Source: Streptomyces rapamycinicus NRRL 5491 (lineage in GTDB: Bacteria; Actinomycetota; Actinomycetes; Streptomycetales; Streptomycetaceae). From it: 64,000 nt of DNA. The position numbers and the translations under genes are program-made. The notes beneath the pieces were generated by a model. The model was not told the origin of the DNA and made no database searches. It was given only the letters and a program-made list of their open reading frames with translations. Positions 24,124-32,579 of the stretch are shown one piece after another. The stretch spans positions 10,292,001 through 10,356,000 of the forward strand of contig NZ_CP085193.1 of the NCBI RefSeq assembly GCF_024298965.1, in the 5' to 3' direction. Every line of letters begins with the position of its first letter. Positions within the stretch are counted from its first letter, which is position 1.

Positions 24124-25299
24124 ATGCCGGATGCCCCGCCCCGAGCCGAGCCGTTCACCCCGCGGACCGACCCCGCCGCCATCGAGGACCTCCGCGCGCG
24201 GCTGCGCGCGACCCGCTGGCCGGACGCGCCCGAGGACGCCGGGTGGGCGCTCGGGACCGACCTCGCCTACCTCCGTGAGCTCGTCGCCTACTGGGCGGAC
24301 GGGTTCGACTGGGCGGCGCAGGAGGCGGCGCTCGCCCGGCTGCCCCGGTTCCGCGTCCGGCTCGGCGGCCTCGGGATCCACTTCGCACACGTCAAGGCCG
24401 CCGCCCCGGCCGGGCCCGCCCTGCCGCTGGTGCTCAGCCACGGCTGGCCGGACTCGTTCTGGCGCTATACGAAGGTCATCCCGCACCTCACCGACCCCGG
24501 TGCGCACGGCGCCGACCCCGCCGACGCGTTCGACGTGGTCGTGCCCGACGCGCCGGGCTACGGGTACTCCGACCGGCCCACCGGCCCGCCGCTCGACTCC
24601 ATCGCCGTCGCCGGGCTGTGGGCCGAGCTGATGGACGTCCTCGGCTATGCGCGGTTCGGCGCGGCGGGCGGGGACATCGGCAGCCATGTGAGCCGCTACC
24701 TCGCGCTCGACCACCCCGGCCGGGTGGCGGCCGTGCACCGCATGGACGGCGGACTGCCCGTCTTCACCGGCGACCCGGCGGACCTCACGCCCGAGGAGCG
24801 CGCCTGGTTCGAGGGCGTCACGGGCTGGGGCGCGGCCGAGGGCGCGTACGCCGCCATGCACCGCACCAAGCCGCAGACCGCCGCGGTCGGGCTCACCGAC
24901 TCACCGGCCGGGCTGGCCGCGTGGATCGTCGAGAAGCTCCGGGCGTGGAGCGACTGCGACGGCGACATCGAGCGGAGCTTCACCAAGGACGAGATCCTCA
25001 CCAACGTCACGCTCTACTGGTTCACGGGCACGATCGGCTCCGCGATGCGCATGTACCACGCCAATGCCGCCATCCCGCCCGCGCAGCACGCCCGCCGGGT
25101 CGAGGTGCCGTCCGGCTTCTCGCTCTTCCGCGGCGATATCGTCCGCCCGCCGCGGGCGTGGCTGGAGCGCACCACGAACCTCGTGCGGATGACCGAGCCC
25201 GCGCGCGGCGGACACTTCGCGCCGTTCGAGGAGCCCGAGCTCTACGCGGAGGAGCTGCGCGCCTTCTTCCGTCCCTACCGGGCGGCGGCGACGGGCTGA
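24124..25299 (+). CDS. Epoxide hydrolase, alpha/beta-hydrolase fold
   Basis: 391 residues. An N-terminal EHN lid region (FTPRTDPAAIEDLRARLRATRWPD, residues about 10-70) precedes the hydrolase fold. Seen: oxyanion motif HGWPDS (106-111), nucleophile Asp184 in AAGGDIGSHVS, the cap segment with LYWFTGTIGSAMRMYHAN (the tyrosines that activate the epoxide) and the catalytic His in RGGHFAPFEEPE. This is the pattern of microsomal-type bacterial epoxide hydrolases. ATG at 24124 lies at the end of a 120-bp gap with no other gene seen. It stands alone; the convergent neighbour is a decayed oxidoreductase. Confidence 0.88.
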   Translation: MPDAPPRAEPFTPRTDPAAIEDLRARLRATRWPDAPEDAGWALGTDLAYLRELVAYWADGFDWAAQEAALARLPRFRVRLGGLGIHFAHVKAAAPAGPALPLVLSHGWPDSFWRYTKVIPHLTDPGAHGADPADAFDVVVPDAPGYGYSDRPTGPPLDSIAVAGLWAELMDVLGYARFGAAGGDIGSHVSRYLALDHPGRVAAVHRMDGGLPVFTGDPADLTPEERAWFEGVTGWGAAEGAYAAMHRTKPQTAAVGLTDSPAGLAAWIVEKLRAWSDCDGDIERSFTKDEILTNVTLYWFTGTIGSAMRMYHANAAIPPAQHARRVEVPSGFSLFRGDIVRPPRAWLERTTNLVRMTEPARGGHFAPFEEPELYAEELRAFFRPYRAAATG

Positions 25300-25339
25300 G
25301 ATCCGGTTCCGGCACCGCTGCCACACCCTCAGGGCACGG

Positions 25340-26190
25340 GGCCGGCTCACGGGTCGGTGTCCAGCGCTGGTGGACGGCCTGGTCGGCGGGGTCGGGCCGG
25401 AGCAGTGACAGCCGGGGCCGTACGGCGTCGGTGCGCGCGGCCGGGGGTTTGCGGGCGCCCGCGCCGAACTGCGCCGGCCATGCGGCGCCCGGGCCCCGGT
25501 AGTCCTGCTCGGCCGCCGCGTGCAGGGTCCAGTGCGGGTCGTACAGATGGGTGCGGCCCACGGCGCACAGATCGGCACGCCCCGCCAGCAGGAGGGAGTT
25601 GACGTCGTCGTACGAGGCGATCGCGCCCACCGCGATGACCGCGGCGCCGGTGGCGGCGGCCACCTCGTGGCGGATGCGGTCGGCGAACGGGGTCTGGTAG
25701 GAGCGGCCGAAGGCCGGGCGCTCGTCCTTGGTGACCTGGCCGGAGGAGACGTCGATGGCGTCCGCGCCGTGGGCGATGAACGCGCGGGCGATCTCCACGG
25801 CGTCATGCTCGGTGTTGCCGTCCGGGACCCAGTCGGTGGCTGAGATGCGCACGATCATCGGCCGTTCCGCGGGCCATGCCTCCCGTACGGCGTCGAAGAC
25901 CTCCAGCGGGAAGCGCAGCCGGTTCTCCAGCGGGCCGCCGTACGCGTCGGTGCGGCGGTTGGCGACGGCGGCGATCCGGTCCATATCGGTGCGGGTGAGC
26001 TCGCGCGGCACGGCCGAGCCGGGGCCGTACGGCAGCGGGGACGGGCCGACGACCTCGCAGTTGTCCCGCGGCAGCGGGTCGTCCATGCCCTCCCACATCA
26101 GCCGGGTCGAGCCCTTGCGGCCCGAGTGGCCCAGCTGGAGGCCGATCCGGGCGGTGCTCCGCTCATGGACGAAGGAGACGATACCTGCAC
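25340..26190 (-). pseudogene. Remnant of an old-yellow-enzyme domain (salicylyl-CoA 5-hydroxylase/oxidoreductase type)
   Basis: The frame shows ARIGLQLGHSGRKGSTRLMW, then GPSPLPYGPGSAVPRELTRTDMDRIAA joined straight to ANRRTDAYGGPLENRLRFPLEV, then VRISATDWVPDGNT, GRSYQTPFADRIRHEV, VGAIASYDDVNSLLLAGRADL and DPHWTLHAAAEQ. These match the C-terminal NADH:flavin oxidoreductase half of bifunctional salicylyl-CoA 5-hydroxylases. The N-terminal hydroxylase half is absent, about 35-40 residues with the substrate-binding His region are deleted after DMDRIAA, and the C-terminus runs on into DNA antisense to the epoxide hydrolase. Nonfunctional; limits approximate. Confidence 0.7.
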
Positions 26191-26358
26191 CGGTACCGCC
26201 CCGTCCTGGACACGGTCACCCGCCGCGATCTCCATGCGCGCTAGGGCAGGGGCATCATCGGACCTATCTTCAGCCTTGATGTGGACACGCCATGCGCCGA
26301 GCGCTAGCTTCTGGGGAAAGTCCAGACCTGCATCATAACTCCTGGGAGGATTGATCGG

Positions 26359-27150
26359 ATGTTAGCGAAACGGGTCGGCAATCGGATCCAACTGCTCTGC
26401 GTCACCGGCGCACTGGTCGGCGGCCTCGCCCTCAGCGGCGGCACCGCGGGGGCCGACCCGGTGCGGGACGCGGGTGTCCAGGCGCTGCCCGCCGGGGTCT
26501 ACTTCCAGAACGAGGGCACCGTCCAAGGGTGGTCCAACTACCCGCAGAAGCCCCAGAAGCAAGGCGTCATCCGCAATGTCACCACCCCCGCCTATAAGGG
26601 CGGCAACGCCATCGAGGCCAAGCAGACGTACATCAACGAGGGCGGTGGCTACCACTCCGAGACCATACAGGCGTCCACCCAGGCCGTCGGCCAGGACCGC
26701 TACTACGGCCAGGCCGTCTACGTCGCCCCCAACTGGCAGTTCCACAACCAGAACGTCACCTTCCAGCAGTGGTCGCCCGAGGATCCCGAGGGTCCCTGGG
26801 AGCTGATGTTCTTCCAGAACGACGAACTGCGCATCGGCGGATCCGGCGGTTTCAGCGCGAACGTCGCCAAGGTGACCGATCTGCGCGGTAAGTGGATCCG
26901 GATCGTCACACGCCTCAAGTTCCACGCGACCGACGGCGCCATCGAGATCTGGGTCAACGGGGTGAAGAAGTACAGCAAGACCGGCGTCACCGTGCTGCCC
27001 AAGACGTCGAACACGATCCGCTGGTCGTCCGGGATCTACTGCACCGGCTGGCGCGAGAACCTGCCCGCGGGCCCGTCGGAGCTCTCCGTCTTCCACGACC
27101 AGGCGCGCATTGCCAACTCCTACAGCCTCGCCGAGCCCGCCAATTGGTGA
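26359..27150 (+). CDS. Secreted polysaccharide lyase-like protein (PL20 / pfam14099 type)
   Basis: 263 residues with a signal peptide (RIQLLCVTGALVGGLALSGG ... GADP) and a single jelly-roll domain: VYFQNEGTVQGWSNYP at the start, GGGYHSETIQAS, YYGQAVYVAPNWQFHNQNVTFQQW, WIRIVTRLKFHATDGAIEIWVNG and SGIYCTGWREN. This pattern is that of secreted glucuronan/heparin-lyase-like proteins; the precise polysaccharide cannot be assigned from sequence. The 159 bp upstream hold its promoter. ATG follows GGGAGGAT. The gene shares a terminator with the convergent PixA gene. Confidence 0.75.
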   Translation: MLAKRVGNRIQLLCVTGALVGGLALSGGTAGADPVRDAGVQALPAGVYFQNEGTVQGWSNYPQKPQKQGVIRNVTTPAYKGGNAIEAKQTYINEGGGYHSETIQASTQAVGQDRYYGQAVYVAPNWQFHNQNVTFQQWSPEDPEGPWELMFFQNDELRIGGSGGFSANVAKVTDLRGKWIRIVTRLKFHATDGAIEIWVNGVKKYSKTGVTVLPKTSNTIRWSSGIYCTGWRENLPAGPSELSVFHDQARIANSYSLAEPANW

Positions 27151-27160
27151 CACGGCAGGC

Positions 27161-27193
27161 AGGGGCTTCCCGCCTGACCGGCGGGAAGCCCCT
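27161..27193. terminator. Bidirectional terminator hairpin
   Basis: Perfect 14-bp arms AGGGGCTTCCCGCC / GGCGGGAAGCCCCT with a 5-nt loop between the polysaccharide lyase and the PixA gene. Confidence 0.8.
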
Positions 27194-27228
27194 CCTCGGG
27201 TGCCGCTACCCGACCGCGGGGAGGGCCG

Positions 27229-27735
27229 TCAGGAGCGCTTCTCGATGGTGATGAACGGGTCCCACTGGAAGTACCCGACCAACTGCTGGTCGCTGTCCAG
27301 GACCTGGAAGTAGAAGTGGTAGGTGACCTCGCCGATCTTGTTGACGTCCGCCTCCCAGAAGTGATCCTCGTAGTCCTGTGTCTCGAAGTCGGGCCGGTCG
27401 GTGGCCCCTTCCTTCGGGATCGGATAGGTGCCGTCGGCGACCACGATCCGCGGGACGCTGATGAGCGGGTCGCCGCTCACGTACCGGTACAGCAGGGCGC
27501 AGTACTCGCTGTTGAGCGACAGCGTCGTCTCGCGCCACCTGACGATGTCCCTGGGGTTGGCCCGGAAGTTCAGCTCGGCCCCCGAGGTGCCGACGACACG
27601 GTCCTGACGCGTCGTCATATAGATCAGGCTCTGGTCGACATACGTCGGCGCGTTGTAGTCCTTTGACGCGTCGGGATACTGCTTGGCGATCGAGTACGCG
27701 TCGAACGCGATCAGCACGTTGATGATTTCCGACAT
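27229..27735 (-). CDS. AidA/PixA-family inclusion-body protein
   Basis: 168 residues beginning MSEIINVLIAFDAYSIAKQY, the hallmark opening of PixA-like proteins, with YVDQSLIYMTTRQDRV, PRDIVRWRETTLSLNSEYCALLYRY, and the C-terminal VTYHFYFQVLDSDQQLVGYFQWDPFI. PixA forms cytoplasmic crystalline inclusions in Xenorhabdus (family knowledge); AidA relatives are host-interaction proteins. Length is normal. It is the last gene of the operon with the flavoenzyme and ThDP enzyme, only four bases after the ThDP stop, so its role is probably tied to them, for example packing or storage. No signal peptide. Confidence 0.85.
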   Translation of the reverse strand: MSEIINVLIAFDAYSIAKQYPDASKDYNAPTYVDQSLIYMTTRQDRVVGTSGAELNFRANPRDIVRWRETTLSLNSEYCALLYRYVSGDPLISVPRIVVADGTYPIPKEGATDRPDFETQDYEDHFWEADVNKIGEVTYHFYFQVLDSDQQLVGYFQWDPFITIEKRS

Positions 27736-27739
27736 GCTC

Positions 27740-29587
27740 CTACTCCCCTTTCACTTTGTATGCCATCGCCCGCGGGTAGTCGTGCCGGTGCAGGCGGACC
27801 CGGACCAGCAGCGGTCCGGAGTTGACCGGGTCGGTCGGGTCGGTGAGGCGGACCAGCAGCTCGTCCAGCTCGGCGGCGTGCGCCACGCTGACCCCGTGCG
27901 CCGGGGTCTTCTTGCCGGAGAAGACATCCGCCAGCCGCTCGTAGTGCCACGGGTGGAGGACGTTGTAGAAGTCCGCGCCCTCCGTGTCATCGGCGCCGTG
28001 GGAGTCCCGGCCCGCGTAGTAGGACGGGTGCACCAGCATCTGCTCGATGCCGTAGAAGTGCCCGTTGTCCATCACGAAGACCACCGGCCGCAGCCCGAGC
28101 CTGGTGTGGGTGGAGATCTCCTGGCAGGTCTCCTGGAAGGCGCCGTCGCCGACGAACACCATCGGGCGGGCGTGGCCGCGCTCGGGGGCGAGCGCCGCGC
28201 CGGTGGCCGCGCCCACCGACCAGCCGATGGACAGCCAGCTGACCTGCGACAGGAAGCCGCCCGCGGGCAGGGTCAGGTTCATCGAGCCGATGAGGGAGAA
28301 CGCGGCGTCGGAGACCACCGTCCAGCTCTCCCGGGTCTCCTTGGCCAGGAAGTGGTTGATCCGGTCGAACACCCCGTCGTACGTGAGCCGTTCACCGGAA
28401 CCGGACGACGAGCCGCCGGCGCGGAGCGTCGTGGCGCGGTGGTCCTCGAGGGAGGCGGGACGGTCCCCGGCCGCGCCGTGGTGGGCGTGGGCCTCGGCGA
28501 AGTAGTCGGCGGTCAGGCCACCGGAGCCGAAGCGCGCCACCAGCGCGTCCCGGAGGGCCGGTATCAGCCGGGCGAGCTGGACGTCGGGGAAGTACTGGGT
28601 GCCGACGCTCACGCCGCCCCGGGCCGCCACCACCCAGTCCGTGCCGACAGCCAGTTCACCGCCGAGGTTCTTCGAGGTGGACCAGGTGCCGAGGCCGATC
28701 CGGCAGGTGGCCCAGTCCTTGAAGACCGAGTGCACATCCGGGTGGCTGGCCTTGCCGTTGTAGACGCCGTGGAACTGCGGCAGCCGCTCGTCGAGGACGG
28801 CCTTGGCGCCGACGGTGGTGCAGAACGGCACCCCGGTGGCCTGCGTCAGATCGGAGAGCTGACGGTCCAGGCGGAACCGCTCGACCTCCTCGCCCGCCCA
28901 TACGATCGGGCGGGGCCTGCCGTCCGGTCCGGGGTGCGCTTCGACCAGGGCGAGGATCGCGGCGACGGCGGTCGCCAACATGGCCTGGTTGCGCGCGCTG
29001 AACGGCCGCTCGCGGCGCAGCAGCGGCGCCTCGGCCACGGCACACGGCTCGTCCCACAAGTCCTCCATCACCTCCAGGTAGACGGGCCTGCGCTCGGACA
29101 GGCAGGCGGTGAGCGCGGCGTCGATCTGGCCCGGGGCGAGGCCCGGGTTGGAGATGACCTGCGCCTCCACGGTGACCTGCCGGTAGGCGTCCAGGTTGCT
29201 CTCCCGGCGCGGGCTCATATGGGAGGTGAGCAGGCCGAGGGCACGGTAGTTCTGCCACTGCTCGTACGGCGGGCAGGCGTTGATGGCGATGAGCGGGACG
29301 TGCTCCACATACGCCCCGCCACAGGCGTTGAGCAGGTTGAACGCGCCGACGCTGTAGGTGACCGCGGCCGCGCCGATGCCATGGAGACGGGCGTAGGAGT
29401 CGGCGGCCTGGCCCGCGCCGCCCTCGGTGGGGGTGCCGACCCACTCCACGTCGCCCTCGGCCCGCAGAGTGGTGAGGAACGGGCCGAGGTGGTTGCCGGG
29501 CACCCCGAACAGATGGGTGATGCCCAGCTCGGCCAGGCGGCGCGCCAGATAGCGGGCGACCGTGCACTCGGGGGTGATCTCGGTCAT
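27740..29587 (-). CDS. ThDP-dependent 2-oxoacid decarboxylase-like enzyme
   Basis: 615 residues with the three-domain layout of pyruvate/indolepyruvate decarboxylases. The catalytic Glu55 lies in [20 protein letters not shown]; the ThDP/Mg motif is [12 protein letters not shown] ... [12 protein letters not shown]. The His-His pair that canonical pyruvate decarboxylases carry near residue 113 is not seen; the corresponding region reads [19 protein letters not shown], so the reaction may be a decarboxylation with altered chemistry or another ThDP reaction. A Gly/Ser-rich insert ([12 protein letters not shown]) precedes the ThDP domain. The ATG overlaps the stop of the amine oxidase by 4 nt. It probably takes the 2-oxo acid that enzyme makes. 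Confidence 0.82.
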   Translation of the reverse strand: MTEITPECTVARYLARRLAELGITHLFGVPGNHLGPFLTTLRAEGDVEWVGTPTEGGAGQAADSYARLHGIGAAAVTYSVGAFNLLNACGGAYVEHVPLIAINACPPYEQWQNYRALGLLTSHMSPRRESNLDAYRQVTVEAQVISNPGLAPGQIDAALTACLSERRPVYLEVMEDLWDEPCAVAEAPLLRRERPFSARNQAMLATAVAAILALVEAHPGPDGRPRPIVWAGEEVERFRLDRQLSDLTQATGVPFCTTVGAKAVLDERLPQFHGVYNGKASHPDVHSVFKDWATCRIGLGTWSTSKNLGGELAVGTDWVVAARGGVSVGTQYFPDVQLARLIPALRDALVARFGSGGLTADYFAEAHAHHGAAGDRPASLEDHRATTLRAGGSSSGSGERLTYDGVFDRINHFLAKETRESWTVVSDAAFSLIGSMNLTLPAGGFLSQVSWLSIGWSVGAATGAALAPERGHARPMVFVGDGAFQETCQEISTHTRLGLRPVVFVMDNGHFYGIEQMLVHPSYYAGRDSHGADDTEGADFYNVLHPWHYERLADVFSGKKTPAHGVSVAHAAELDELLVRLTDPTDPVNSGPLLVRVRLHRHDYPRAMAYKVKGE

Positions 29588-31617
29588 GAACTGCCCTTCT
29601 GGTCCGGACCCGGGGTGGTGAGGGGCGGTGCCTGGTGGACGGCGGTGGCGGCGCGGACGGCGCTCTCCAGGGCGCCCTCGATCCAGGCGTGCTTGAGCGA
29701 GGTGTGCTCCCCGGCGAAGTGCACCGGGCCCTCGGGGCGGGAGGCGTCCAGGTGGAAGCTGGTCATCTGGTGCGGGGTGTACGTGGCGGCCTCGCCGAAG
29801 GCGTACGGGTCGCGGGCCCAGCTCTTGGTGGCGCCCAGGCCGGTGAAGAACACCTCGATGCGGCGTCCGTGCAGGGCCTGGAGGTTGCGCAGGGCGTAGA
29901 CATAGCGCTCCACCTCGCGCATGGAGTCCCAGCGCGCGGCGTCGTCGGACCAGGAGTACGAGGCGAGCACCACACCGCCGGTGCTGCCCTCGACCGGGTG
30001 CGAGGGGTAGTACATGAACCGGTTGGGGTTGTCGGTGGCGGAGCCGCCACCGAAGCAGTGGGTGGCGGGGCGCACGGCGGGGCCGCGCAGTGGCATGGTG
30101 CTGTTGACCTGGCGCAACTCCTCGGTGACACCGCTGTCCTTGACCGCGGCGCCGAGCAGGTCGCGGCCCGCCTCGGCGAGCGCGGGCACGGGATCGGTGC
30201 CGGTCCCGCCGCGCTGGTAGTAGTCGTAGAGGCCCGGTGTGATGCCGTCGAGCTCCTCGCGCCAGTCGTCCTCGGTGAACTCCCACCACCGGTGGCTGAA
30301 CTCCAGCAGCACCTTGGTGGCCGAGTCGTAGTGGGTCTCGATGATGGCGCGGCGCTTCTTGTACGACATCGAGGGGACGATCTCCACGAAGCGCAGGGTG
30401 GAGAACGGGATGGCGACGATCGCCAGGTCCGCGGTCCACAGGCGGGTGGGGCCCGCCGGGTTGTCCTCGGCGACGGTCTGCACGGCCACGCCCCAGCCGT
30501 CGGGTCCGACAGCGCCGGTGCCCTCGGGGGCGGAGTCGCGGCTGGGGTCGAAGTACTCCAGGCGGATCATGCGGTGACCGAACCGCACCTCGTCGCGCAG
30601 GCCCCGGTGGAGGGCGTCCGGCAGTCGCCAGCTGCCGCCGGGTATCTCCCAGTAGCGCACACCGGGGCTGATGTCGGTGTGGCTCAGGAAGCTGTGGAAG
30701 AAGGAGAGATGGAGCCGCGACGACATGTTCTCCAGCGTTCCGACCGCCTCGATGGCCTCGTCGCTGAACCCTGCGTAGTCGCGCAGGAAGCCGCCCATCG
30801 AATAGCCGTCGAAGTCATGGATCACCCGGGCCCAGCCCTCGATCCACTCCTCGAGCGGCTTGTTGACCCGCTTGCCGTCCACGACGTCGGAGTAGTAGTC
30901 CCGCACGCTCTCCAGCGCGTCGTCGACCATCCGCACGGCGGGGGCGCGGACCTCGTCGTCGGTGAGGTGGAAACCCTCGTTGATCTTCTCCGGGACGGCG
31001 CTGTAGTCGGCGCGCCGCACCTGGACGCGGTTGGTGCGGATCCAGGTGTTGCCGCGCTTGTCGGGCTCGCGGAAGTCGGGGCTGTCGTCGCCGTAGGTCC
31101 AGGTGCGGCCGGTGAAGGAGGTGTACGTCACCGGGGGGACGGGGACATCGGGGCCGCTGCCGGTGGCGGGGTCGACGTCCACGTTGTAGAACAGGCGGCG
31201 GCCGAGCCCGAGTTTGTCGACGAGGGCGAGGACGAGCGGATGGAAGTCGGGCAGCCGCATGGCGCCGGCCTCGGCGTACTGGGCGGCGTCGTCGAACGGC
31301 TGGTGGTGCTTGGTGGTGCGGAAGGTCTTGATGCGCCCGCCGGCACGGCCGGTGTTGGCCTCCAGGATGGTGACGTCGTGGCCCGCGTCCTTGAGCAGGC
31401 GGCCGGCCACCAGGCCGGTGATACCGGCGCCGATGATGAGGATCTTCTTGCGGGGGTGGCGGGTGACGCCGAGGCTGCCCGTGTCGATGAGGGTGTGGAG
31501 ATAGCCGAGTTTGAGGTCGGTGTCGTCCGGTCCGATGAGGAGGAGTTCGCGGGCCAGCTTGAGACAGGTCTGCCAGCGCGCACGGGTGGCGGAGTTATCG
31601 CGTGGAGCGTCGGTCAT
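29584..31617 (-). CDS. Flavin amine oxidase, L-amino-acid-oxidase-like
   Basis: 677-residue FAD enzyme expected to oxidise an L-amino acid to the 2-oxo acid with release of ammonia and hydrogen peroxide. Seen: [19 protein letters not shown] (FAD dinucleotide site, about 58-75), [29 protein letters not shown] (the LAAO substrate-arginine region), [14 protein letters not shown], and [20 protein letters not shown] at the C-terminus. No signal peptide. ATG at 31615-31617 has no ribosome site, but TACGAT lies eight bases upstream, so the mRNA may be leaderless; an in-frame ATG at 31776 would add an AT-rich, non-coding-like extension. First gene of a three-gene operon with the ThDP and PixA genes. 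Confidence 0.85.
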   Translation of the reverse strand: MTDAPRDNSATRARWQTCLKLARELLLIGPDDTDLKLGYLHTLIDTGSLGVTRHPRKKILIIGAGITGLVAGRLLKDAGHDVTILEANTGRAGGRIKTFRTTKHHQPFDDAAQYAEAGAMRLPDFHPLVLALVDKLGLGRRLFYNVDVDPATGSGPDVPVPPVTYTSFTGRTWTYGDDSPDFREPDKRGNTWIRTNRVQVRRADYSAVPEKINEGFHLTDDEVRAPAVRMVDDALESVRDYYSDVVDGKRVNKPLEEWIEGWARVIHDFDGYSMGGFLRDYAGFSDEAIEAVGTLENMSSRLHLSFFHSFLSHTDISPGVRYWEIPGGSWRLPDALHRGLRDEVRFGHRMIRLEYFDPSRDSAPEGTGAVGPDGWGVAVQTVAEDNPAGPTRLWTADLAIVAIPFSTLRFVEIVPSMSYKKRRAIIETHYDSATKVLLEFSHRWWEFTEDDWREELDGITPGLYDYYQRGGTGTDPVPALAEAGRDLLGAAVKDSGVTEELRQVNSTMPLRGPAVRPATHCFGGGSATDNPNRFMYYPSHPVEGSTGGVVLASYSWSDDAARWDSMREVERYVYALRNLQALHGRRIEVFFTGLGATKSWARDPYAFGEAATYTPHQMTSFHLDASRPEGPVHFAGEHTSLKHAWIEGALESAVRAATAVHQAPPLTTPGPDQKGSS

Positions 31618-31639
31618 AGCTTGCGATCGTAGATTTGCA

Positions 31640-31657
31640 GAAACGATTTCCCGTTTC
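31640..31657. promoter_or_regulatory. GAAACG-N6-CGTTTC operator-like repeat in the amine oxidase promoter
   Basis: Perfect 6-bp inverted repeat 23 bp upstream of the amine oxidase ATG, just upstream of the putative -10 TACGAT on the minus strand, where a repressor would block transcription. A smaller TTTCGAAA palindrome follows at about 31658-31665. Confidence 0.5.
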
Positions 31658-32036
31658 TTTCGAAAGGTAATGTATGGGTAAAGTCCTAAAAGGGCGGACC
31701 TTATGGCTGACGGAATTTCGACTTGCTGGATTTTCCCTGGGAGGAGCCCGGGATCCGGCTGGGGCAGGTGCTTCACCAGGGGCCGAAGGGGAAGGGAGGA
31801 GCGGCGGCGTCAGCGTCTCGGCGAACTCGACGGCCATCGCGACGACGGGCGCAACGGGGCCAGGTCGGCCATGCTCGCGATATGGACGGACGTCGAACTC
31901 CTGCCCGATAATGAAGTAAGGCGCGCCGCAGCGATACCTGTGGCCGCTCGAATGCCGTTCAGAAACTCATTCCGGCGGATCCGGCCGCCCATCCGAATTG
32001 GTTTCAGGCCGTCGGGGACGTGACGTACGGGAAACG
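31658..32036. other. Intergenic stretch without a recognisable gene
   Basis: About 380 bp between the amine oxidase promoter and the hairpin that ends the SRPBCC unit. Composition is more AT-rich than the flanks. Short open frames exist on both strands but none has a ribosome site, a domain or Streptomyces-like third-position bias. It may hold further control sites for the amine oxidase operon. Confidence 0.5.
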
Positions 32037-32076
32037 AGATGAGCGGGTTTCCGGCGCGCCGGAAACCCGCTCATCT
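32037..32076. terminator. Perfect 40-bp palindrome, terminator of the SRPBCC-AKR unit
   Basis: 20-bp arms with no spacer: AGATGAGCGGGTTTCCGGCG followed at once by its exact complement. It starts 40 bp after the SRPBCC stop. As RNA it would fold with a 4-nt loop. The absolute symmetry is unusual even for Streptomyces terminators, so a protein-binding role is also possible. Confidence 0.75.
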
Positions 32077-32115
32077 GCCGTACGGGGACTTAAGTCGGAG
32101 TCGTCACCGCTTCCT

Positions 32116-32544
32116 TCAGGCGGCCCGGTCCGCCAGGGTGTTGCGCAGGGCGGCGAGCCCGTCGGCGTAGATGCCGTGGAAGAGCGCGACGGCTTCGTCG
32201 TCGCTGACGCCGGTGGGGGTGAACTCCCCGGACCACTCGACGCGCGACGCGTCGGACCGGCCGGGGACCTCGCGCACGCGCAGCGTGGAGAGGTAGTCGG
32301 TCACCGGGAACGGCGCCTCCAGGATGGCGTAGCTGTACGAGCGCGCCGCGTCGTCGAAGGCCACGAGCCGCTCGACGATCACGCCGCCTTCCTCGTTGCG
32401 CAGCCGGCGGACGCGGCCGCCCTCGGCGGCGACGCTCTCGGAGATGTACGGCAGCCAGTCGGGCAGCGCGTCGAAGCCACCGATGAGCTGCCACACCCGA
32501 TCCGGTGGTACGGGCAGGTCGAGGGTGGCGGTGGTGGAGGCCAT
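32116..32544 (-). CDS. SRPBCC (polyketide-cyclase-like) ligand-binding protein
   Basis: 142-residue helix-grip protein: STTATLDLPVPPDRVWQLIGGFDALPDWLPYI at the N-terminus, RRLRNEEGGVIVERLVAFD, and the final helix DEAVALFHGIYADGLAALRNTL. This is the MxaD/polyketide cyclase-like family that binds hydrophobic small molecules or acts as a cyclase. ATG at 32542-32544 with GGAGCAT. It follows the aldo/keto reductase by 35 bp on the same strand and is likely co-transcribed and controlled by the divergent LysR protein. Confidence 0.82.
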   Translation of the reverse strand: MASTTATLDLPVPPDRVWQLIGGFDALPDWLPYISESVAAEGGRVRRLRNEEGGVIVERLVAFDDAARSYSYAILEAPFPVTDYLSTLRVREVPGRSDASRVEWSGEFTPTGVSDDEAVALFHGIYADGLAALRNTLADRAA

Positions 32545-32579
32545 GGAGATGCTCCTGTCGGGGTGGGGGAGGGGGGTCG

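Noticed and set aside
27229..27735. Insecticidal crystal toxin reading of the PixA-like protein
   Set aside because: PixA inclusions are not shown to be toxins, and the protein lacks any Cry-type motif; only the inclusion-body family link is supported.
29635..31632. Long plus-strand open frame opposite the amine oxidase
   Set aside because: Gly/Val/His-rich shadow of the flavoenzyme with no recognisable motif.
31658..32036. A small gene in the stretch before the amine oxidase
   Set aside because: Short frames lack ribosome sites, domain similarity and coding bias.
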